Shown here in pieces: positions 55,338 through 64,000 of a stretch of DNA of 64,000 bases (the first letter of the stretch is position 1; every line of letters begins with the position of its first letter). Under the pieces are notes generated by a model, which was not told the origin of the DNA, did not search any database, and saw nothing but the letters and a program-made list of their open reading frames with translations. The position numbers and the translations under genes are program-made. The stretch is from NCBI RefSeq assembly GCF_006265175.1, contig NZ_VDCQ01000043.1:20540-84539 (forward strand). Direction: 5' to 3'. The stretch is from Paenibacillus hemerocallicola (GTDB lineage Bacteria; Bacillota; Bacilli; Paenibacillales; NBRC-103111).

Positions 55338-55955
55338 TTATTCGGCCGCCTTCAGCACGAGCGACTGAAAATGCGGGTTTCCCTCGCCGAGCGGCTCGGT
55401 ATTGAAGTAGACGATTTCGAACGTACCGCCTACCGCCTTCAGCAAGTTTTCATCCGAGTACATGGCGAAAAAGCGCTTCGGTTCATAGCTGTCCTTCTCC
55501 CATACGCCTTCGGAATCGGGCCCGCCGTATACGCCCATGTAGAATAAGCCGCCTGGTTTCAGCACGCGCCGGATTTCTTCCAGAGAACGTCTAAGCTCTC
55601 CTTTCGGCACATGGAGAAGACAGTTTAAGCCGAAGACGGCGTCGAACGATTCATCGGGAAAACCGAGAGCGTCGAAACTGCGGACTTCCGCCTTCAGTCC
55701 TTTCTCGCGGCAAAGCCGCACCATTTCCGGAGACTGGTCCGTACATGTGACGTCCAGCCCTTGAGTATGGAAAAATAAGCCGTCGCGTCCCGGACCGGAA
55801 CCGATCTCGAGCAGCGTTTTGGCTTTCCGTTTCCTGAGCATGTCCAGATATTGACCGCGTTCCCGAACTTTCCAATCGGCGATATGCATATGGTCCCGTT
55901 CCTCGGCGTGACTGTTGTAGGCGGCAATCAAATCCGGAGTATAGCTATTGGTCAT
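55338..55955 (-). CDS. Class I SAM-dependent methyltransferase
   Basis: A 205-residue Rossmann methyltransferase. Motif I is LLEIGSGPGRDGLFF (about 40-55), DQSPEMVRLCREKGL holds the acidic end of strand 2, and FDAVFGLNCLLHVPK is motif IV. The substrate is unknown. Its start overlaps the end of the dihydrofolate reductase gene by 11 bp, so it is the third gene of the thyA operon. Confidence 0.88.
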   Translation of the reverse strand: MTNSYTPDLIAAYNSHAEERDHMHIADWKVRERGQYLDMLRKRKAKTLLEIGSGPGRDGLFFHTQGLDVTCTDQSPEMVRLCREKGLKAEVRSFDALGFPDESFDAVFGLNCLLHVPKGELRRSLEEIRRVLKPGGLFYMGVYGGPDSEGVWEKDSYEPKRFFAMYSDENLLKAVGGTFEIVYFNTEPLGEGNPHFQSLVLKAAE

Positions 55956-56469
55956 GTCGAGTCTCCCTTGGACCGTCTATTCGTTCGTAAGTCACGAACG
56001 TGTGTGGATGGACATTTTTCTCGTCGATCGTACCCGGCCGGGTGTCGATCGCTTTCCATTCATCGGGATCTATTGCGGGGAAATGCGCGTCGCCATCGAA
56101 CTGCTCCTCTATCGATGTCACATACAACCGGTCCGCCAACGGGAAAAAAAGCGCATATATTTCGGAGCCGCCGATAATAAAAGGGCTTTCCGCCCCGGCT
56201 GCGCCGAGTGCCTCCTCCGCCGTATGGACCACCTCGCAGCCTTCGGCGGCGAAGTTTCGGTCTCGCGTCACTACGATGTTGGTGCGGCCCGGCAGCGGTT
56301 TGCCGATTGACTCATACGTTTTGCGCCCCATAATGACCGGATGCCCCATCGTCGTTTTTTTGAAAAAAGCGAGATCCGCGGGTAGCCGCCAAGGAAGCTT
56401 ATTGTCCCGGCCGATGACCCGATTGCGGTCCATGGCGACGATCATCGAAACGGTTTGCCGCCCGCTCAT
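55945..56469 (-). CDS. folA: Dihydrofolate reductase
   Basis: A 174-residue enzyme that reduces dihydrofolate with [35 protein letters not shown] has the N-terminal strand, and the conserved Trp and substrate acid follow. [18 protein letters not shown] and [11 protein letters not shown] complete the NADPH site. Its ATG overlaps the thyA stop as ATGA, so the two are translationally coupled. It recycles the dihydrofolate made by thymidylate synthase. Symbol dfrA is used in some strains. Confidence 0.97.
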   Translation of the reverse strand: MSGRQTVSMIVAMDRNRVIGRDNKLPWRLPADLAFFKKTTMGHPVIMGRKTYESIGKPLPGRTNIVVTRDRNFAAEGCEVVHTAEEALGAAGAESPFIIGGSEIYALFFPLADRLYVTSIEEQFDGDAHFPAIDPDEWKAIDTRPGTIDEKNVHPHTFVTYERIDGPRETRHDQ

Positions 56470-57260
56470 ACGGCAACCTCGCCTTTAATGCGCGGATGCG
56501 GGTCGTAGTTCGACAGCTCGAAATCTTCGTATTTGAATTCGAAAATCGATTTCACGTTCGGATTCAGCGTCATCGTCGGCTGAGGACGCGGCTCGCGGGT
56601 CAATTGCAGCTTCACTTGCTCCAAATGATTGGAGTAAATATGGGCGTCCCCCAACGTATGGACGAAATGGCCCGGCTTTAGTCCGCTGGCCTGAGCCATC
56701 ATCAGAGTAAGCAGCGCGTACGAAGCGATATTGAAAGGCACGCCAAGGAAAACGTCGGCGCTGCGCTGATATAACTGGCACGAAAGCTTGCCGTCGGCGA
56801 CATAAAACTGGAACAGGCAATGGCAAGGAGCGAGCGCCATCTTGTCGAGCTCCGCAACGTTCCAGGCGCTTACGATCATGCGGCGCGAGTCCGGATTATT
56901 GCGGATCTGATCGAGCACCGCTGCAATCTGATCGACGGCGTCTCCGTCCGGCCGTGGCCATGAACGCCATTGATGGCCATATACTGGTCCAAGGTCGCCG
57001 TTCGCATCCGCCCATTCGTCCCAGATCGTAACGCCGTGCTCGTGCAAGTAGGCAATGTTCGTTTCACCGCGCAGAAACCACAGCAGCTCATGGATGATCG
57101 AGCGCAGGTGCAGCTTTTTCGTAGTGAGCAGAGGAAAGCCTTGCTCCAGGTCGAAGCGCATTTGATAGCCGAATATGCTGATCGTGCCCGTCCCGGTCCG
57201 GTCCGACTTGTGCACGCCTTCATTCAAAATCGTTTCGCATAGCTTCAAATAAGTGTTCAT
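56466..57260 (-). CDS. thyA: Thymidylate synthase
   Basis: A 264-residue enzyme that methylates dUMP to dTMP. The catalytic cysteine is in [12 protein letters not shown] (about residue 146), the phosphate-binding arginine region is at the N-terminus ([21 protein letters not shown]), and [18 protein letters not shown] is the family signature. It is the first gene of the thyA-folA-methyltransferase operon. Confidence 0.98.
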   Translation of the reverse strand: MNTYLKLCETILNEGVHKSDRTGTGTISIFGYQMRFDLEQGFPLLTTKKLHLRSIIHELLWFLRGETNIAYLHEHGVTIWDEWADANGDLGPVYGHQWRSWPRPDGDAVDQIAAVLDQIRNNPDSRRMIVSAWNVAELDKMALAPCHCLFQFYVADGKLSCQLYQRSADVFLGVPFNIASYALLTLMMAQASGLKPGHFVHTLGDAHIYSNHLEQVKLQLTREPRPQPTMTLNPNVKSIFEFKYEDFELSNYDPHPRIKGEVAV

Positions 57261-57500
57261 GGCAGGTCCCTCTTTCCGTTCGATTCCGTATCCTTGAATT
57301 GCATGGATGTAGACGTTAGACTAATAGTTATATTAACATAAGGATGGGAAAGTTCGATATCCCCCGGCTTAGGTCCAGTCCGGATACCATCCCCGGTCCG
57401 TTTTGGATACGGGAGCGTTCCTCTATACTTGAACTATAAGGTCGGGTGCCCGGCAGAACGCCGGACCACAGAGGCCAATCCATACAAAGGTGATGCCGCT

Positions 57501-58049
57501 ATGAAAAAATTGTACCGGTCCCGTAGAGACAGCAAGTTGTTCGGTTTGTGCGGCGGGCTGGCCGAGCTTCTTAATGTCGATTCCACGCTGCTGCGTGTCG
57601 TATTGTTAGTAACGACCTTCTTTACCGGAGGAACGCTTATCCCGATTTACTTTATCGCTTGTCTCGTCATTCCGAAGGAGCCCGCCGACTCCTTCTACAA
57701 CCCGACGTACGGTTATTCCAACCGTCCGGATTACGGCCCATACTCGTCCAATTCCGGAACCGAGCATAATCCGTACTATGGAAGCGGAAGCAAGCACGGC
57801 TCCCAGCATCAACCGTACGGGAGCGAGCCATACTCCAGCGGTTACGGCTCGAGGCCGCCTTCTTACAGTCCCGGTTATCAGCCGCAAGCTCAACGGGGAC
57901 AAGAGACGCCGCCTGCAGCCGGCCATTCGGCACCGGGACAGACTCCGAATATCGACGAATTGATGCGGGATGTCGAGAAGAAGGCGCTGCAAAAAGAAAT
58001 CGAGGAGCTGCGCGCCAAGCTGGCGAATTACGAGAAAGGCGATAAATAG
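57501..58049 (+). CDS. PspC-domain membrane protein with tyrosine/glycine-rich tail
   Basis: A 182-residue protein. Residues 1-60 are a PspC domain (KLYRSRRDSKLFGLCGGLAELLNVDSTLLRVV) with one membrane segment (about 32-55). A low-complexity linker of Y, G, S and P (about 65-145) leads to a C-terminal coiled coil (about 150-180). ATG 57501 follows AAAGGTGAT. PspC proteins sense membrane stress in other bacteria. The long Y/G/S linker is unusual and may be disordered. Confidence 0.85.
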   Translation: MKKLYRSRRDSKLFGLCGGLAELLNVDSTLLRVVLLVTTFFTGGTLIPIYFIACLVIPKEPADSFYNPTYGYSNRPDYGPYSSNSGTEHNPYYGSGSKHGSQHQPYGSEPYSSGYGSRPPSYSPGYQPQAQRGQETPPAAGHSAPGQTPNIDELMRDVEKKALQKEIEELRAKLANYEKGDK

Positions 58050-58085
58050 CTTGGAGCCTATCCTGCTCGCAAGCGGTTAAGAGAC

Positions 58086-58115
58086 GACCATGGGCATGTA
58101 GCCCGTGGTTTTTTT
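58086..58115 (+). terminator. Terminator of the PspC gene
   Basis: CCATGGGC pairs with GCCCGTGG (one G-U) around a 5-base loop, followed by a T-run. Confidence 0.88.
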
Positions 58116-58254
58116 GTTTTTGGCAGAAGAAGGGTATTGCGAACATATATTCGCTTTTGGTAGGATTAGTTTGACACCCTATCGGCGCTCGAATAGACTG
58201 GGAATAGCTTTATATACGAAGGGAACAGCGCCCTATATTCGGAGGGTAACAAGG

Positions 58255-58962
58255 TTGAACATGGATATGCGCCGATGGAAGCACGTTTTCAAGCTGGATC
58301 CCGACCGGGACATCGACGATATGGCGCTCGAACGGATCTGCTTGTCCGGAACCGATGCCGTCATGGTCGGCGGGACGACCGGAGTGACTTTCGACAATAC
58401 GGTGGACTTGCTGTCGCGGATTCGCCGCTTCGAGGTCCCCTGCGTCCTGGAAATCTCCGATCGGGAAGCGATAGTGCCCGGCTTCGATTTGTATTTTATA
58501 CCGATCGTGCTGAATGCCGGCGACCCGGATTGGATTGTCGGACATCATCATCTAGCGGTGAAGGATTTTGGCCCTATGATGCAGTGGGAGCAGATCGTGG
58601 CGGAAGGTTATGTCATTCTGAACGGCAATTCTTCCGCGGCGAAAGTGACCCGCGCCCGTACGGAGCTGGATACGGCGGATGTGGTAGCCTATGGCAGAAT
58701 GGCCGAGCGGCTGTTCCGCCTTCCGGTGCTCTATATCGAGTACAGCGGGACATTCGGGGATATGGAGCTGGTCAGTCGTACGGCTTCGTCGCTCGAAGGC
58801 GCCCGGCTTTTTTATGGCGGAGGAATCGATGGCGCGGACAAAGCGCGCCAAGCTGCGGAAGCGGCCCATACGATCATCGTCGGCAACGCCATTTACGAGA
58901 ACTTGGACCGAGCTCTGGAGACGGTTCAAGCTATACAAGACGTAGAGAAAGGTTGTCTTTAA
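58255..58962 (+). CDS. pcrB: Heptaprenylglyceryl phosphate synthase
   Basis: A 235-residue TIM-barrel prenyltransferase that joins heptaprenyl diphosphate to glycerol-1-phosphate, giving archaeal-type ether lipids in Firmicutes. [36 protein letters not shown] and [31 protein letters not shown] cover the barrel and phosphate site. TTG 58255 is spaced best to GGAGGG (58241-58246). ATG 58261 is an alternative. pcrA starts 1 bp after its stop, the standard pcrB-pcrA-ligA order. Confidence 0.95.
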   Translation: MNMDMRRWKHVFKLDPDRDIDDMALERICLSGTDAVMVGGTTGVTFDNTVDLLSRIRRFEVPCVLEISDREAIVPGFDLYFIPIVLNAGDPDWIVGHHHLAVKDFGPMMQWEQIVAEGYVILNGNSSAAKVTRARTELDTADVVAYGRMAERLFRLPVLYIEYSGTFGDMELVSRTASSLEGARLFYGGGIDGADKARQAAEAAHTIIVGNAIYENLDRALETVQAIQDVEKGCL

Positions 58963-58963
58963 C

Positions 58964-61267
58964 ATGAACGGAAGCATCGATATTCATGCGGCGGTAGCCA
59001 AACTGAACAAGGAGCAGCGCGAAGCGGTCGAGGCGACCGGAGGCCCCGTGCTGATCATGGCGGGAGCAGGCAGCGGCAAGACGCGCGTCCTGACGCATCG
59101 GATCGCTTATTTGATCGCCACTCGCAAAGCGGCCCCGTGGAGCATTCTGGCCATCACCTTTACGAATAAAGCGGCCCGGGAAATGCAGGACCGTATCGGG
59201 AAAATCGTCGGAGCTACGGCTTCGGATATTTGGGTATCCACCTTCCACTCGATGTGCGTGCGCATATTGCGGCGGGATATCGAACGGATCGGTTATTCGT
59301 CGAACTTCTCGATTCTCGATTCGACCGACCAATTGTCGGTTATCAAGACGTGCATGAAAGAATTGAACATCGACGCCAAAAAGTTCGAGCCCAAAGCGAT
59401 CCAGGCGGAGATGGGCACGGCCAAAAACGAACTGATCACACCGGACCGTTATGACAGCAAGATCGGCGATTATTTTCAAGGGCAGGTAGCCAAAGTATAC
59501 GCGCTGTATCAGAAAAAGCTGAAGGCCAACAATTCGCTCGACTTCGACGATTTGATCATGAAAACGATCGAGCTGTTCCAAAACGTTCCCGAAGTACTGG
59601 AATTTTATCAAAACAAGTTCCAATACATTCACGTCGACGAATACCAGGATACGAACCGCGCTCAATATATGCTGTGCCGGATGCTGGCGGACAAGCACCA
59701 TAACATTTGCGTCGTAGGGGACAGCGATCAGTCGATTTACCGTTGGCGCGGAGCCGATATAGGCAACATTCTGAATTTCGAGAAAGATTACCCGGAGGCC
59801 CGCTCCATCTTTTTGGAGCAAAACTACCGCTCCAGCTCGAACATTCTGGACGCGGCCAACGCCGTCATCAACAACAACACGGGCCGCAAGCCCAAGAAGC
59901 TGTGGACGGATAAAGGAAGCGGCAGCAAGCTGATCCGGTACGAGGCCGGCACAGAGCACGAGGAAGGCTATTTTATCGCCGGAGAAATCATCAAGAGCTA
60001 CAAGCAAGGCAAGTCTTACGCCAAGCATGCCATCTTGTACCGGACGAACGCCCAGTCGCGCGTGATCGAGGAAATTTTGATCAAGTCGGATATTCCGTAT
60101 CAGATCGTGGGCGGTATCAAGTTCTACGACCGTAAAGAAATCAAGGACATTCTCGCTTATTTGCGGCTGATCTCCAATCCGGACGACGATATCAGTCTGC
60201 GGCGCATCATCAATGTGCCGAAGCGGGGAATCGGCGATACGACGCTGGACAAGCTGGCGGAAGCCGCCGCCGCGCGCGGCGCCTCGATTTTTGCCGTGCT
60301 GGAGCAGGTGGACGCTCTAGAATTGAGTGCCAGGTTCCGGGCGACGCTGACCGACTTTTACGGCATGATCCGCAATTTGAACGCCATGATCGAATATTTG
60401 TCCGTTACCGAGCTGACCGGGAAAATGCTCGAGATGACCGGTTACCGCGAGGAACTGCACCGGGAAAATACGATCGAGTCGAAGTCCAGGCTCGAGAATA
60501 TCGACGAGTTCCTGTCCGTTACGCTCGACTTCGAGAAGCGCAGCGAGGAGAAATCGCTGGTCTCGTTCTTAACCGACCTTGCCCTGATCGCCGACATCGA
60601 TTCGATGGACAAAGAGGACGACGGGAGCAGCAAGGATGCCATCATCCTGATGACGATGCATAGCGCCAAAGGCTTGGAGTTTCCGGTCGTGTTCATTATA
60701 GGCATGGAAGAAGGCGTATTTCCTCATAGCCGGGCTTTCATGGACAACGAGGAGCTGGAGGAGGAGCGGAGGCTTGCTTACGTCGGCATTACGCGTGCGG
60801 AAGAGCAGTTGTACTTGACGTGCGCCCGGATGCGGACGTTGTTCGGGAAAACGACCGCGAATGCGCCGTCCCGATTTTTCAAGGAAATTCCGGGCGAGCT
60901 GCTCGAGGCTGTCGGGGGCTATGGCGCGCGTGGCAGCAGCTATGGCGGCAGCGCATCCTCGTCGTACGGATCGGCGGGGCGAGGAGCCTATGGCTCGCCG
61001 GCGGGAAGTGCGCTCGGCGCGGCAGCGGGCTCAGCGGGGCGCGCGGCGACGTCGCAGCAGCGGCCTGTTGGAGCGGCAGCCGGCGGTAGTGGCGGAGCTG
61101 CGACAGCTTATGTCAACGGTGACAAAGTTAGCCATGGCAAGTGGGGGACCGGCGTCATAGTAGCGGTGAAAGGCTCCGGTGACGATACGGAGCTGCAGAT
61201 CGCTTTTCCGGCTCCGGTCGGTGTGAAGCGGCTGTTGGCGAAGTTCGCGCCGATTACAAAACAGTAG
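58964..61267 (+). CDS. pcrA: ATP-dependent DNA helicase PcrA
   Basis: A 767-residue superfamily 1 UvrD-like helicase. Walker A GAGSGKT (about residue 32), DEYQDT (about 225), [13 protein letters not shown] (about 250), EQNYRSS (about 287) and the SF1 motif [13 protein letters not shown] (about 605) are in place. After residue about 640 the tail is a Gly/Ser/Ala low-complexity stretch of about 65 residues, followed by the terminal Tudor-like domain that binds RNA polymerase ([12 protein letters not shown]). It is complete and essential for replication past transcription. Confidence 0.98.
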   Translation: MNGSIDIHAAVAKLNKEQREAVEATGGPVLIMAGAGSGKTRVLTHRIAYLIATRKAAPWSILAITFTNKAAREMQDRIGKIVGATASDIWVSTFHSMCVRILRRDIERIGYSSNFSILDSTDQLSVIKTCMKELNIDAKKFEPKAIQAEMGTAKNELITPDRYDSKIGDYFQGQVAKVYALYQKKLKANNSLDFDDLIMKTIELFQNVPEVLEFYQNKFQYIHVDEYQDTNRAQYMLCRMLADKHHNICVVGDSDQSIYRWRGADIGNILNFEKDYPEARSIFLEQNYRSSSNILDAANAVINNNTGRKPKKLWTDKGSGSKLIRYEAGTEHEEGYFIAGEIIKSYKQGKSYAKHAILYRTNAQSRVIEEILIKSDIPYQIVGGIKFYDRKEIKDILAYLRLISNPDDDISLRRIINVPKRGIGDTTLDKLAEAAAARGASIFAVLEQVDALELSARFRATLTDFYGMIRNLNAMIEYLSVTELTGKMLEMTGYREELHRENTIESKSRLENIDEFLSVTLDFEKRSEEKSLVSFLTDLALIADIDSMDKEDDGSSKDAIILMTMHSAKGLEFPVVFIIGMEEGVFPHSRAFMDNEELEEERRLAYVGITRAEEQLYLTCARMRTLFGKTTANAPSRFFKEIPGELLEAVGGYGARGSSYGGSASSSYGSAGRGAYGSPAGSALGAAAGSAGRAATSQQRPVGAAAGGSGGAATAYVNGDKVSHGKWGTGVIVAVKGSGDDTELQIAFPAPVGVKRLLAKFAPITKQ

Positions 61268-61393
61268 TGCGCGCGAGGCGAACAAACTTTCGTTTTCCAT
61301 ATTTTCCAAGGGAGACGGTCATGCTGTAATGAGTTCCAGGTACAACTGAATCGGCTTGCAAGGGCGGTCGGCTAATCTCCCGGAAGGGAGGTG

Positions 61394-61483
61394 ATGCCTG
61401 TGGAGGCATACCAGACATTGACGCTTATGATTTCATTCGCGACATTGGTGGTGCTGATCTTATCCTTCCACAAAAAGAAATAG
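61394..61483 (+). CDS. Holin-like type I toxin, 29 residues
   Basis: The 29-residue sequence begins MPVEAYQTLTLMISF and ends ILSFHKKK. It has one membrane helix with a basic tail, as in the putative holin-like toxin (Hol_Tox) family of Bacillales type I toxin-antitoxin systems. GGGAGGTG abuts the ATG, and hairpins follow directly. The usual antitoxin is an antisense RNA that overlaps the 3' end. It is too short to be called by normal gene finders. Toxicity is inferred from the family. Confidence 0.8.
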   Translation: MPVEAYQTLTLMISFATLVVLILSFHKKK

Positions 61484-61555
61484 ACCGCCCTGGCTAAGGT
61501 AGCGGTCTATGTTGGATTGCCCTATAGAAGCCGACCGCCTTTGTAGCGGTCTCGT
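61479..61555. ncRNA. Probable antisense antitoxin region of the holin-like toxin
   Basis: ATAGACCGC pairs with GCGGTCTAT just after the toxin stop, and a second ACCGCctttgtaGCGGT hairpin follows at about 61530-61550, repeating the TAGCGGTCT motif. In this toxin family the RNA antitoxin is transcribed from the opposite strand over this 3' region. I do not see a decisive antisense promoter, so the exact ends are unknown. Confidence 0.45.
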
Positions 61556-61561
61556 GTACCC

Positions 61562-61593
61562 AAGGAGTCGGTTGCAGCCGGCTCCTTCTTTCT
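61562..61593. terminator. Terminator downstream of the toxin
   Basis: AAGGAGTCGG pairs with GCCGGCTCCTT (one mismatch) with a 5-base loop. A TTCTTTCT pyrimidine run follows. It could end the toxin mRNA. Confidence 0.75.
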
Positions 61594-61696
61594 AGCTTTA
61601 CTATATTCGTTCCGTAATATTCCCGCAACGGCAGCAATGAATTCATACATAGATGATCATACTGATTGTGGAACACTTCGTTAGAAGAGAGGATGA

Positions 61697-63721
<2,025 letters not shown>

Positions 63722-63743
63722 CGCTATAGAGACCTGCTAAAGA

Positions 63744-63776
63744 GCGCCGTCCGAAACGGATTCGGGCGGCGCCTTT
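63744..63776 (+). terminator. Terminator of ligA
   Basis: GCGCCGTCCGAA pairs with TTCGGGCGGCGC (one G-U), followed by CTTTCTCGTTT, a weak T-run. Confidence 0.8.
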
Positions 63777-63816
63777 CTCGTTTATTAAGGCGCCAAAAGA
63801 AAAATAATAAAAGGTG

Positions 63817-63845
63817 TTGCATTTCAACTTCAAACCTGTTAATAT
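63817..63845 (+). promoter_or_regulatory. Promoter of an rRNA operon
   Basis: TTGCAT (63817-63822), 17-bp spacer and TAATAT (63840-63845). About 85 bp downstream is the TTCCTTGAAAACTGAACAAA sequence (near 63924-63944), which is typical of the leader before 16S rRNA in Bacillales. The 16S gene itself should start just beyond the window. Confidence 0.75.
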
Positions 63846-64000
63846 AAGTTCTTGTCACCGCATGATTCGCCAAAGACAAGCCCTGAAAGCAAGGACTTGA
63901 GAACTATACGGAAGACGCCAAAGTTCCTTGAAAACTGAACAAATGAAACGGACCATTACGTCGGATTTTCGGCAGTGCAAACTGCGAAAGATTCGGCAAA
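63846..64000 (+). other. Leader of an rRNA operon (3' end outside window)
   Basis: The leader contains CCTTGAAAACTGAAC, the antitermination/processing-type sequence found upstream of 16S and in spacers of Bacillales rRNA operons. No mature rRNA sequence is reached. Confidence 0.65.

Noticed and set aside
61494..61676. 60-codon minus-strand frame after the toxin
   Set aside because: It lies over the hairpins and terminator and has no ribosome binding site. The region is better explained as RNA structure.

Overview
The window reads as the chromosome of a Paenibacillus-like member of the Bacillales (Paenibacillaceae). The basis is the uvrB-uvrA / ftsEX-ctpB-minJ neighbourhood, strong AGGAGG-type ribosome binding sites with many GTG and TTG starts, a cobalamin riboswitch on metE, the pcrB-pcrA-ligA block, and a Bacillales-type rRNA leader at the right edge. 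The window opens inside argH and closes just before what should be a 16S rRNA gene.

Layout. 1-3.0 kb: end of argH, then a PhyH-type dioxygenase with an AraC regulator. 3.0-18.9 kb: housekeeping (VanW/G5 wall protein, ftsE-ftsX, M23 EnvC-like protein, ctpB, minJ-like PDZ protein, orphan trpB, motAB, uvrB-uvrA). 19-20.2 kb: a small membrane protein, then a 202-bp MITE with a 7-bp target duplication sitting inside an older intergenic repeat. 20.2-27.2 kb: the most unusual locus, a six-gene minus-strand operon that looks like a rewired dlt system. DltA is replaced by a class II aminoacyl-tRNA-synthetase-like amino acid:[carrier protein] ligase. It sits with a dedicated carrier protein, a DltD-like SGNH protein, a 36-residue DltX-like peptide ending FIYEGF, an MBOAT acyltransferase, and a 1058-residue membrane-anchored protein with five calcium-binding FG-GAP repeats. 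I infer that it esterifies an extracytoplasmic polymer with an amino acid.

27.3-36 kb: a PfkB sugar kinase, a metallophosphoesterase, a U32/RlhA-like protein, an RsbW/RsbV-like switch, a MarR regulator next to a decayed MFS transporter, a small XRE protein, a nested inverted repeat and a dead Rpn-type transposase fragment. 36-43 kb: cobalamin riboswitch-metE and a GldA/F/G-DUF4340 ABC system. 43-54.8 kb: a carbohydrate-type accessory region with two paralogous solute-binding lipoproteins but no permeases, an FAD oxidoreductase, a sugar isomerase, an esterase, an AraC regulator, a GntR-type DNA-binding domain fused to a solute-binding-protein fold, and two pseudogenes. One pseudogene (DUF4127) is broken only by a clean 16-bp tandem duplication.

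54.8-64 kb: GIY-YIG protein, methyltransferase-dihydrofolate reductase-thyA operon, PspC protein, pcrB-pcrA, a 29-residue holin-like type I toxin with nested hairpins, ligA, and an rRNA-type promoter. No CRISPR array, tRNA or complete insertion sequence was seen.
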